64,000 bases of DNA from Callipepla californica brunnescens (lineage: Eukaryota; Chordata; Aves; Galliformes; Odontophoridae), in NCBI GenBank assembly GCA_023055505.1, contig JALIRH010000003.1:30816842-30880841 (forward strand). Direction: 5' to 3'. The notes under the pieces were generated by a model. It was given only the letters and a program-made list of their open reading frames with translations, made no database searches and was not told the origin of the DNA. Of the stretch, positions 41,701 to 52,600 are shown piece after piece; within the stretch, counting starts at the first letter, position 1; the number at the start of each line of letters is the position of its first letter. Made by a program: the position numbers and the translations under genes.

Positions 41701-43354
41701 AGAGACTGCAAATGTGATTATATTATGTATTAAGTGCAGGAAAACTCTGAAATTCAGTTGTTCTTTGATGCCTGACACAAATCATAAAGATTCTGCCTGT
41801 TGGGGACAAAATATTTTGTAATGATTATTTGTTCTTCGTTTCTTCATCAACTATTTACAGCGTTCAAATAATTTCCATTGTGTTTTTGAAAAGTGCTTCT
41901 AAACACTGAATTTAAGACTAAAAAGAGCAAAGTCTTTGGGCTCCTTTTTAAACTTGGGACACCTGAACATATATATGTTTACTGATTTTGGTTGAGAAGT
42001 TCAGTGTAACATTGTTCAATATTCTTCGGTGTCTTAGTTCAAGAGTTGTACTAATGTGATGATAAAATGAAGATGCCTCTGAAATAAGAGCAAGCTATTA
42101 GAGGTGCATTCAGTAATTGCTGACTAATAAAATAGGGGTAAGACATAACCAAAAGCATGTTGACCAAGAAGGTGAGTCATTGATGAATAAGTGCAGCCCA
42201 GACACAATTATTTCTATAAATTTTGTGCATCTTTTCCACTGTATATACCACGTGTATCAATATGTTTGTCCCAGTTTTATCAATAGAGCTGTTCATTAAA
42301 ATGAAGAGCTAAAACAAGCTATCCACTGAAAATTATTATTCAGGTCTCTATTGAGCCTTTTATAATATGCCATATATAACTGCAAAGAAACTTTCTCAAA
42401 AAGCAAGTAAATGGGCTTATGCATATCTGCAGAGAAATGTTCTATGTAACCATGATGGCGTGACTGACAAGTACAGAAACAGTGGGGGTTATTTAATGTT
42501 TCTGGCTTGGGAAGTAAAATGCTACTTACATAGAATTCTAATCCAGTCAAGATTTCACTTTATAATTAGTGACACTGAGCAACATGAGGGAGACCAATTC
42601 GTGGACCTCATGCTGCATGCTGCCATCAAATAACTGCTGGTACTGACTTGTAAGAACAGCTCAAGTACCTCAGCTTATGGAACCCACTTTTGCTTCAGCC
42701 TCAAAATACTGCTTTCTGAAAAGTGCAGCTTGGCATCTTGTGTTTGCAGGGTTTAAAAATGTACCTTTGTTAGATTAATGAATTCACTGTAAGCAGTGCA
42801 GCTCCATTATCCCTCATACAGAATAAAAGATAAGCTAGTATTTAATTTGGTCAGAAAATTTAAAATCAAGTAGTTATTTTCCTTCTTTTAATCACTTTTA
42901 ATTGCCTACTATTATATTGCAAATTATGTAATTTGAAAAGCACTGAGAAAAAATACTGTGGTTATTAGATATTAGTATTCAAATCTATCTGGAAGTGTGT
43001 ATTGCCATGGGAATCAGTGCTTCTGAGTCCTGTTCCAGGCCACACCAGTGATATTTTTGCAGGCAACTTAATCCTTTGGTTCCTTAGAGACAAGATGTAT
43101 TAAATAGAGGTGTGACCGCATCTCTTAAGAGCAATGTGATGTTAATATTCAGTGCCTTGTTCTGAAAAAGTGACTATTCCTAGAATTCTTTTTTACTTCA
43201 GGTGACGGTATCTACTTTAACAGATCTCTATATTTGTAATATACATGTACAGCTCTGAGAAATGAGTAATAGATTAAAAGTATGAAGAAATTTGGTATTT
43301 TGAATTTCTTAACAGTTTTTGGTAGAATAACTTAATTAAAAAAGAAAAAACCAT

Positions 43355-43381
43355 ACACACACACAAAAAAAAAAAAAAAAA
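43355..43381. repeat. AC repeat plus A17 run
   Basis: A short acacacacac block runs directly into A17 (43365-43381), about 590 bp upstream of the exon at 43970. Confidence 0.88.
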
Positions 43382-43969
43382 CACAGAGAAAGAACACTTT
43401 AGGGAAAGATAAGGACAACATTCAAAAGTAGAAGTCTGAAAGAGGGTATTACTAGCTTAATCTGATTTGACTCTCTAGGATCAAAACATGCACATTTCAG
43501 CATAATGAAAAAATTAGAAGTCATGGTTGTAGCTATTTTCTAAACACTAGACTTGATTTAATGTAAATAATGTGATTGCTGATCCATTATCTTCTGCAAG
43601 GCATTCAAAAGCTGCCTAACTGCTTCCAGGCTGACGTACCTGATAAAATTAAGAAAGTAGTGGTTGTGAGTGCAAGGCTTCTGGATTTGCATTGAAGCAG
43701 GAGATGGTCACATGTAGCCAGTGTATACTGTGCAGTTGCAAACAACATCTCAACACAAAGATTTCTTTTCAGTGACATCTGCTTTGCAATAAGGCCATCA
43801 CATTTTTGCTTTTCAGTTTGAAATAGCTCCTTGGAAACATTTGATTTGCTGTTGCTTCTCCGTTGTTTTTGTTTTCCTATCTAATCACAAGCAGTAACCC
43901 CAAAGTTACTTGAAATAGCAACTGTTCTCCCTGAACTGCAGTTTTATTTTCTTTTGGCTTTTATTTCAG

Positions 43970-44213
43970 CTGCGGGAGCCAGCTGCTTCAGAGAGTGTGG
44001 GAAGCTGACTTGGAGGCCTGTCAGCTGTTGATCCGAGGGTTTCAACTGAAAGAAACCAGTTGCTGTGGTTTTGATGAAGAGGGGAACCAAATGGATGAGC
44101 TGGAGATGACTGCTGGTGGCCCTTCTGATTCTGAAAAGAGAAAAGATCAGCACATTCCAAAGGGCACGGAGTGGGACAGTGTTCCCTGTCCCAAGCACAG
44201 TAAGCTGAAACAG
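43970..44213 (+). CDS. DISC1: DISC1 coding exon equivalent to human exon 11
   Basis: Seen: the acceptor ggcttttatttcag precedes a 244-nt exon. Its first base completes the Ser codon from 24749-24809, followed by 81 full codons ending AAACAG, then the donor gtatct (phase 0). The protein opens CGSQLLQRVWEADLEACQLL, continues to an acidic QMDELE stretch, and then a charged SEKRK segment and EW pair. Known: human DISC1 has KVWEADLEACRLLIQ, then QMDDLE, SEDKRK and EEW in the same order (about residues 680-769), which is the main evidence for the gene. In human the last 66 nt of this exon are included or skipped (L and Lv isoforms). Odd: a second donor-like site, aca|gtaagc, lies 14 nt upstream at 44199/44200. 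It looks as good locally but would break the frame, so 44213 was chosen. Intron read-through adds nine residues before a stop ending at 44243. Confidence 0.93.
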
Positions 44214-45213
44214 GTATCTGGAATACCCTACAGCTGGGTTTGAAGCAATAGGGCTGTTTCTTATTTTGAGAGAAGTTAAATCTGGGTGACGGGTCAGCAG
44301 GGCAGGTTAAAAATGATCTTAACATCTGGCCTCCAATATGGGACATGAATAAAATAGCTTATTAGCTACTCAGAAGCCCTTCAACTCTTTTTCCTTTAAA
44401 CATCAGTCTTTTAAATTGTGGAAATTATTCAGGCAGTGAATACAGAGTGTACATCAGGGTTTAAAGGAAAAATGATTTTCTTAAGATTCTTTAAGTATTT
44501 AACCGAAATTACCAGCTGCTTCTCATCATACAGATGAGTTTCACTCTGAATTAGTTCTACTGACTAGTTAGCCCTGGGTCTGTGTTAGCTGAAGTGGGGA
44601 GGGGGCAAGTTTTTCTGCTCTAGTGAAAAGGTTAAAAGCTTTATAGCTCTGCTGCCAGCAGGCTTCCAGCACATAGCCAGTATTAAAATAAGGAAAAAAT
44701 CAGAGGGGTTAAAGGGTCTGAGAAATTTCTTTGAAGTTTTTATGTTCTTCTCTGGAATGTTATCCTTGCTTAAATATTTATAACTACCTAAAAATAAATA
44801 AATAAATTAACTGCACTGTCAGGGTAAAAAAGCTGTTGAAAAGCTTCATCACCCAACAACAGTAATGTGACAAAAAGGTGCTCCAGTAGGAGTTGTTGGT
44901 TTTACTACCTTGGAATTTGATTGACAAAAATTGAAAGTGTACTTAATCACATGTGGTACTAGGTGCCATTGAACTGTGCATTACAGTGAAAGCTGATATC
45001 ACATTTTGCATTTATTCTGGCTGAGACTTAGCAGAAAACGAGGTGTTTACTTACTGTTAAAATATTCCATCTGAGTTCAGTTTTTTAACGGAGTTTCATC
45101 AGTACTTACAGTCTAGGAAAGGCACTCTGCAGACCGCATCCACATAGAGGGCATTTATGTTGGAAATGGTCAGCTGTGGCTTTGATTTAGTTTTTTTCTT
45201 GGTGATTTCTTTC

Positions 45214-45231
45214 TTTTTTTTTTTTTTTTTT
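45214..45231. repeat. T18 homopolymer
   Basis: Uninterrupted T run in intron 11. Confidence 0.9.
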
Positions 45232-45347
45232 GTATTATATCTCTGATGAGAAGACTGAAGTAATATGATCAGCTTTGATGGTTATGGAAAGCCATGATTC
45301 CCTTTTGAAAGTGTGGCTGGGAAGATCTGGAGGGTTCAGAGTGTTGG

Positions 45348-45366
45348 TTTTATTTATTTATTTATT
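45348..45366. repeat. TTTA tetranucleotide repeat
   Basis: About four to five ttta units in intron 11. Confidence 0.88.
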
Positions 45367-47333
45367 CCTGTAGTGCTCTTGAGATTTATTTGATAGATAT
45401 TGTCTCATCTGCTAGTCCAAGTCACTTCCATGAAAAGTGGCACTACTGTCCCTTAGAACATCATAAAGGCAAATGAAGTGAGGCGACTTTTGGTTCTGGA
45501 CTGAGGTTCAAGAGTCAGAAGGCTGGGTTGCACAAAGAAAATCTTACTGGTGTCAGGAGCTTTTATAACCAAGTGAAAAAATGTGTATTTATCAAGATAC
45601 CTGTTTTAATAGTATTTACAAGGCTACGCTATTCTTGTAAGAGGAATAACTTGATGTGGTTACCTTGTTTCTAGAATGATCCTTCCCTTCAACTGTCCTC
45701 TCTGTTCTACTCCAGAAAATACCTAGAGGGTTGACCATTGTAGCAAAAGGAAGAGTGGCATTCTTTATATTTAGAGATTACTGTATTGCTAGCTTTGTAG
45801 AGCGCAGCAAGGGGTTAATAACAGGATATGCGTTCAGACGCTTTTGAAGGTGCATTTCATGCCCAGGTAGTTAATTTACTTGATGGTGAAAAGCTATAGA
45901 TGAAGTGTTGTAGTTATTCATCATGTTGTATCTGGCTAAATATAACAGAAAAGTGGATTTGTTTTTGTTGCTGTATATTATAAATACAGTTTTCTTGCAC
46001 ATAATTATATCCTATCATGCATATAAATAGAAAGAAACAAATAAGAAGCAGAAGAATGAAAAAAGCGGAAAAGATAAATGGAAATAACCTCACTTAGACC
46101 CCCAGATACTGCTTTGCAGGATGGCCATTTTTCATTTTTAATTAAATATCATCGCTAGATATGATTTGTTCTGATATAATATATGCAAGGTGTAAATTCT
46201 TTGAAAGTCCAGATATGTTACTATCAAGTGTGAGCACAGGTTTATTAACTGTCAACAGTTACTTTATAGTCTTAATAACTGTGTTTTCTAGGACAGCACA
46301 GCCCATTTTTTCATTTCCTTCAGTTCATTTGTGCAGTAAACTATGGCACTGTAAGTCAGGCATCCTTTGTAAAACTGACTGTTAACAGGGGAAGATGATC
46401 ACGTGTCATGGCAGCTCATCTTACTGAAACATCATTACTCGTTTATTGGTCAAAACTAAATAAAATTGGGCCAGCAAAAATTATCCTCAAACAATCTTAT
46501 TTGCTCAAAAATTAAGGTGTACCCCCTCAACCACAGATAACTCAGAGGAGTATATTTTTTAAAATGATGAAGCAAAATGATAGACAGTAGGCCTAGTCTT
46601 AATCATGTCAAAGTCAGCTTGCTGTCTAATGTAGTTAAAATAGATTCTTGAATTTTCATACAGGCATGAACTCTCTGTACAAACGCTGATTTGCTGAAAA
46701 TGAGGTGCCCTGCCAGTGCAGTTCTAGTTGGTCATCTGTGAACTAATTGGACTTGCTTTTTTCTCCCAAGATGGATTCTAGTTTTCATTCCAGAAATGTT
46801 CCAAGCTTTTAAACTGACTGCAAATTCAACTGCCCAGGTTGCATGTGAGCGAGATTAAAGTTGCTGAGATTGTTAATATTGTAGAAAGATGCATACATTT
46901 AAGTACATGTGATTTCTAAAATATGTTATAACGTTTTGTTGCTCTTCAAACATTAATGCTTGCTTGTTCTATTCCTTATGAAATCTTTTAATAACACTAC
47001 AAATACCAGCAATAACAAGTAATAAACATAGAGATGTGTTTGTGTTAGGAACTCCTTAATGCCAAGCATCTCAATGAATAGGAGTATGTGTGCACTGCAG
47101 GCTGGAGCTCCTGACCTATCCTTTTTTCTTTTACTGCTGCTGTCTGGCATGCTGTGCAGTGTTCCCTCTTAATGACTTTGAAGGAAAGAAAAACCTACTA
47201 GATTTCAAGAAAATTGAGGTGATTGAAGTTACAAGGTAAAAAGATAAAAAGAAAAATAATAAAAATCCACTAGTATTAACTTTAAGTCAGCATTTTTGGC
47301 AGCTATCCTATCAGAATTCTTTGTGGAGCATTC

Positions 47334-47353
47334 TTTTTTTTTTTTTTTTTTTT
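47334..47353. repeat. T20 homopolymer
   Basis: Uninterrupted T run in intron 11. Confidence 0.9.
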
Positions 47354-48079
47354 CCCTCATCATAACTGAAGCAAGAAAAAAGGGTAAGAGGGCTGTTTTT
47401 CTTTACTCACCTCAGCATTATTCAGGTTTCCCAACTGGGAATATATTTCAGAACCTTTTCTTGATCACAGACTATTGTTTGGAAAGTGTTCTGTCATTGC
47501 AATGCATTCATTTCATTCACCATTTTTACGATGCTACATGTTTTAAGTGATGTTAAATTGACAACTGTGGGGGAAAAAAGAAGTAATATTCAGTGTGATG
47601 TCTCATTAAAAGGAAGCCATCACAGTGTATGACACACTTTTTGGAATTTAGTAGTAGCAAGTAACAAGAAAGCTTTGGTCAGTAGGCTGCAGTCCATTAA
47701 CGTGAATTGAGATAGCCTGTGATCTAGGAGGCAATTGTGCCATGTGTAAAGTGCAAAGCCTTTAGAAAGCTAAATAAACAGTGCTTTCATTTGAGTTTTA
47801 ATTAAATGTTGTGTTTGTAGAGCTTTAAAAGTAATTTAGAAACTTTAAATTTAATCATCTTTTTGAATGTCAGCAGTAAGCATCAGTGAAAGTTGGTGTT
47901 TGACTGTTTTCTGCATTAATCCAGGGAAGGGGTTGCTGTAAAACAAAACAGCTGACTGGTATGCAATGGTCAGATCATTGATCAATAGTCACACACATTG
48001 TTGTGCAGTAATATGCTTCTTAGTTGTGAGTAATTCTGTCATAGCAATTGACAAACATGGCAGTTCTTCAGATAGACTT

Positions 48080-48691
48080 CACAGAATTGCAGAGATTGGA
48101 AGAGACCTCAAGAGATCATAGAGTCCAACCCCATTGCTCAAGTAGGTACCCAACAATGGATTGCACGTGTATGTGTCCAGACAGGTCTTTCTTATCTCCA
48201 CAGAAGGAAACTTCACCAACTCTCTGGGCAACCTGTGCCAGTGCTCCATCATTCTTACCATAAAGAAGTTCTTATACATGTTGGTACAGAACTTCCTATG
48301 TTCAAGTTTTAGGTCATTGTTCCATGTCCTATCACTGCATAGCACCAAGAAGAGTCTGTCCTCATCCATTTGCTTCCCACCTACCTTTAGACACCTTTAG
48401 ATATTTATAAAACATTTATCAGACCCTCTTGTCTGCTTTTCTCCAGGCTGAGCATACTATTACTCAACCTCTCCTCATACAGGAGATGCTTCAGGCCCTT
48501 TATCATCTTTGCAGCTCTTTCCTGGACTCCTTCTAGGAGATCCCTGTCTTTTTAGAACTGGGGAGTCCAGAGTTGGACATGGCATTTTATAGATGGCTTC
48601 ACCAGGGCAGAGTAGAAGACAAGGATCATCTCCCTTGACCTTCTGGCCACATTCTTTTTAATGCACTGAAGGATACCATTGACCTTCTTGG
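48080..48691 (-). mobile_element. CR1 LINE fragment, about 610 bp (antisense to DISC1)
   Basis: The left edge carries CACAGAAT (48080-48087), then the CR1 3' region in reverse complement: agattggaagagacct, gagtccaacccc, ctctgggcaacctgt, the tctccaggctgagcat block, and the right-hand part ending in attgaccttcttgg. On the minus strand, 48079-48369 is still open and includes FFMVRMMEHWHRLPREL, matching the known C-terminal CR1 ORF2 wording (KFFTMRVVKHWHRLPRE type). Left of that, translation runs into frame breaks. The copy is 5'-truncated, diverged and inactive, and lies about 0.9 kb upstream of the candidate 45-nt exon. Confidence 0.92.
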
Positions 48692-49003
48692 GAATTGATA
48701 ATTGAGACACTACTGTCTCGATAAATTTAATAATGTTACAGTAAAATTACAATGAGAAAATGAATACTACAGGTAAAATAAATTTAAACAACCTTTCTTC
48801 AGATAGACTTAGGAAATATCCAATAATAAGAATGATCTAATGGCAGAGTAATGACCTTATGCTTTAATATATACATACATACGTATCTGCAATAGTAAGT
48901 ATTGACCTATCAAGGAAATATCCCTATCTCAGTTTACTTAAATGCTGTCAACATTGTTGTGTATGGTAAGTATTAATGATTTTCCAGTAATGTGTACGTG
49001 AAC

Positions 49004-49026
49004 TTTTTTTTTTTTTTTTTTTTTTT
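49004..49026. repeat. T23 homopolymer
   Basis: T23 followed by actgcag, an acceptor-like arrangement about 530 bp before the 45-nt exon. No open exon with a donor follows in the expected phase. Confidence 0.9.
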
Positions 49027-49103
49027 ACTGCAGCCAATCAAGGAAATGTTGGCTAATTTCTTATTGAATTTACAGATGAAATATGTTTTGAAAGAGGTTA
49101 TCA

Positions 49104-49149
49104 CATAGTTATCACAGCTTACTAATCATAGTTATCACAGCTTACTAAT
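49104..49149. repeat. Perfect 23-bp tandem duplication
   Basis: Two identical 23-bp units, each beginning catagttatc and ending cttactaat, occupy 49104-49126 and 49127-49149 with no spacer. A partial third copy is not present. Identity suggests a recent replication-slippage event in intron 11. Confidence 0.95.
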
Positions 49150-49564
49150 AAAAACCATTGCAGAGTTCTCTCAATTCTCTTGCCCAAAATGACTAAGAAG
49201 ATTTGTGCTAGGAAACTTTTGTAGACTTCTGAATGGTGTATCTAGATCAGTAAGGGTGTGGCAGATAAGATTGTCTCAATCTCTATTAAGTTTTTCAGTT
49301 TAGAGGCCATATCTGTGTTGGTTCTAACAGAGAAGCCAAAAGTCAGGCTTTAATAAAACATATTTAAACTTGGCTTCAAATATTGGGTGGCTGCCACATC
49401 CCTGCTGTAAACCCAACTGAAATATTTCATAGATGTGTAGTGAAATGATGTAATTGTTCAGCTTATATAACTTTATGTGCTATACTGTTTTTCCAAGTTC
49501 AATTGAAATTTTAATGTTTATGCAACTTGTATCTACCATATATTTAATAACTTATATCTAACAG

Positions 49565-49609
49565 GTTGTTGAAGACAATTCATTTGGAGCAGAAGGTCAT
49601 TTATCTGAG
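49565..49609 (+). CDS. DISC1: Candidate 45-nt symmetrical DISC1 exon between exons 11 and 12
   Basis: Seen: an acceptor (atctaacag) with a weak, A-interrupted pyrimidine tract, a 45-nt segment, and a textbook donor gag|gtaagt. It starts and ends in phase 0, matching the exons on both sides, and reads VVEDNSFGAEGHLSE with no stop. It can therefore be included or skipped without changing the downstream frame. Known: in human DISC1 the exon 11 end is followed directly by the exon corresponding to 58936-59044, and I know of no human equivalent of these 15 residues. The same linker is varied in human by the L/Lv choice. Inferred: a bird or sauropsid cassette exon lengthening an acidic, probably unstructured linker. 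Alternative: a chance open segment between splice-like sites. Correct phase at both ends plus a consensus donor make the exon reading more likely, but it needs transcript support. Confidence 0.62.
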
Positions 49610-52600
49610 GTAAGTGTTTTCTAGACAGTATAAAGTGGTGATATTATAAAGATTCTTCTTGGGCTGAATTAAAACTAATGATGCCTATCTCTATAGCATT
49701 ACCTTTGGGTAAAAATTTGAGAGCAAAATCACTATGTAGTATGTAGACATTTAGAAAAATGACACAGGCACAACTAGAGTAGTCCCATTCTTTTATTCTG
49801 TTAAAGATAATGGCAAAATTGTTGTGTATTCTGGAGAGTTTATAGTTAAATTGCACTTTTCTAACGCTTTTAATACAAATGAACAACAGAATGGATATGT
49901 TGGGGAAATGTAGGATCAATTATATTTAGCCACTGTGCTGTAGCACCATAATAATGCTTAAGAATGGAACAAAATTGTGGTGTTTTACTTGGCTCCTTGC
50001 GTACCACTAAAATACCTTTATAAATCCCTTTGAATTTATTTGAGAAGTATAAAAGCTTACAGCAGCAGAATACATGTCAATAAGAATTTCACCTGAATAA
50101 AAATACTGAATGTTTGTCATTTTTCACTATTTCCATAAAGAAAAAGATGTCAGATCCAATTCTATTTATTTGAGAAAATTCTAGCATAATTGAGTAGCAT
50201 GACATGCATTTCCTATGAGAGTAAGTGTTGAAAAAAATCTGCTTATTACTGTCTACATGCCAACTAGAGGTTTAGGTAATATATGCATAAGGATATTCAT
50301 TTTAGTTTGTGGAGCTGTACTGTATGAGTGTGGTCCAGTTTGTTTTTTTTTTTTTTATAAGAATGCCTTGGGTTGCAACCTACATATTAAGGAAATCAGT
50401 ATCTATGCATTATGTCCAGCCAGCAAATTAATGACATGGGTAAACAATGCCCAATTCGCCTCCCATAACAGTGCACATCCCACGTGACAAGTACGAGTTA
50501 TAAGCACTAGCCAAGCAAATTTAAAAAAGAAAAAAGATTAAAAATAAAAAAAGGAGAAGCTGTAGTTTAGGATAACTATTTGTATGACATCTTTCTTTGG
50601 ATTCCCACTGAAGAATTCAAAGGTTGTAGAGCAGTTGAAATGCTCCAGGAAAGAGAATCTACTGTAAAAATGAACTCAGACTGAAAATCGTGTATACAAG
50701 GGGACTGTGGCATGAGAACATGCCTGGGATCCACTGCTTAGCTGTGTGTGAATTCAGCATAAATAAAAATGGCAAGCCTTGAGAATGAAAGTGAACTTTA
50801 CGAAAAAATTTATCATCAGAAAATGCAAATAGCCTGTTTTAACTGTGAATTTTGATGTGAATTATAGCAAAACTGTTTAAGTACAGTGGATGACATGAAG
50901 TAAAAGCAGGTGGTCCCACAGGATAAAAGTATCAAAAAGCTCTACTGCTGGAAAGGCAAAATGAGAGAATGTTAGTTGGGATAGGTGCCAAGAGAGCAAA
51001 ATATTTTCTGGAAACTAAAAGCTGCATTTGATCTGGACCAAAACAGATGAGAGGTCTGTAGAAAGCTTGTGTGCAGCAGTGACCTGCACTGTAAGTCCAG
51101 ATCTCAAATGAAGAATTTGTCCTTTTTCGCAGCAGGAGATGAGCCCAGGACATGAAAGTGGCATACTTGCTCGGCTTGTGAATGCACCAGAGAACCTGGG
51201 CATAGAGGGTTAATGCTGTGGAATTGTTTAGTAAGAAATTATGTTCTTATAGTTCTCAGAGACAGAAGAACTTTCAAAGTGTTGAGGGAAAAATTGCATA
51301 AAGAAAATTGAGAGCAACAATATAAGTAAAGGAAATGGAAATGAGTTAGAAGTCCAGGCTCTACCGTACTACCACAGCTGGATTGATGCTGACTTGCAGA
51401 CAGCTCTATAAAACGTCTATGAAACTGTCAGCACCCTGTACCATGTCAAGGCTTTGCCTAAATGTTCCTTTGAACATTTAGGTCCCTTAATCCTTGTCAG
51501 TCTCCCCATTGCCTGCAGGAGGTCACCCAGTTAGTCATTCCAGATTGTTGCATCTAAGTGACTTGGTAGCAGAGTTGAAACTGAACAATACTGCAAGCCA
51601 CCTATAAATGGTACCCAGCTATGGTGGCTCCTAGCACAGCAGGATGTGATTGTTTGAAAATAGTCTGGTGCTTTTGTTTCTTTTCCAAGTTCTGGCCCAC
51701 TGTGAGTTTTTGTTTTTGAGTCAAAGAAAAAAAAAACACCTTATTCTCCCTCAAGTGGAACTGGAATTGTCACAGTTTAATTAAATGACCCAGTGAGGTA
51801 CTTTGCACTGATTTTATGAAGTCTGCGTTCAGGGAAGACCTTGAGTCTACTAAGATGAGGATGGAAAGACTGCTGTCACACAGGCCACACCAGGGTGCTG
51901 GGTGCTGGAAGGCAATGGAATCTCTATGCTTGCATTCCTACTTTTCTAAGGATGCTCCTCCTTGGCTGTAATGGAAGAGTAAGGGAGGGAAAGAATTGCC
52001 AATATAAAGCTGAACTTTTGGTGAGTCATTTAACACTCCCTTGTGTTGTTATATCCCTGCAGAGGAGGGATCAGTGCAAGCAAAGGGAATGTGGGAAAAG
52101 CTTGTGATAGTGGGGAGGAGATTGTTCACAGTTAAAAACAGCTGTCTGGAAAACTTTATGCCTGAGTGGTTGCATATGAGAAACAGGAGTGTGTTGTAGT
52201 GCTGAAGTCTTCTAAGTAAGCATAAGTGATGGATCAAGCCAGAAGTCTTTAAGTAGAAGGTGATAAGGGCAGAAGTAATTGGGAAAGAACCTTAATCTTA
52301 TTTATGAAAGAACACAGAAAGCTACCTCCATTTAAAAATAATAATAATAATGAAAATCCCTTGAAGAAAATTGAGGAAACAATAGATAGGAAGAAGCAGC
52401 AGATGGCTTTTAGTACTCTCCAGAAGGTGTTGTATTTCCAGTAAAGGATCATGTCCTTTTGGTGCAGAAAAGAGCACACAGTTACAGACTGTGTATTTGT
52501 CAGAGACTCTTCAGTGGCTCTTAAGAATTTTGAAAAGGAAAGTAAAAATGTTGCTAACGATGAGTGTAAAAGTAATGTAAAAGTGATAAACTTTTACACA

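Larger units (their letters stand above)
24810..43969 (+). other. DISC1: DISC1 intron 10
   Basis: A 19,160-nt intron in phase 2, bounded by donor ag|gtaagg and acceptor tttcag|c. No additional in-frame exon is required, because the flanking codon halves join to Ser and the length between the KL of exon 10 and the VW of exon 11 equals the human one (12 residues counting the W). It holds AAAC/TTTG-type simple repeats (25889-25924, 33298-33321, 33605-33666), a poly-A/poly-T pair at 38678-38720, and a GCATG-rich hairpin cluster at 34155-34210. Longer open frames (37601-37900 minus, 39267-39722 plus) show no recognisable domain. Confidence 0.85.
44214..49564 (+). other. DISC1: DISC1 intron 11
   Basis: A 5,351-nt phase-0 intron between donor cag|gtatct and acceptor taacag. 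Near its 5' end an in-frame stop (ending 44243) is followed about 105 nt later by AATAAA (44348-44353), so an intron-retained short transcript is conceivable. It also holds T18 (45214-45231), a TTTA repeat (45348-45366), T20 (47334-47353), a CR1 fragment (48080-48691), T23 (49004-49026), and a perfect 23-bp tandem duplication (49104-49149) about 0.4 kb before the 45-nt exon. Confidence 0.8.
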
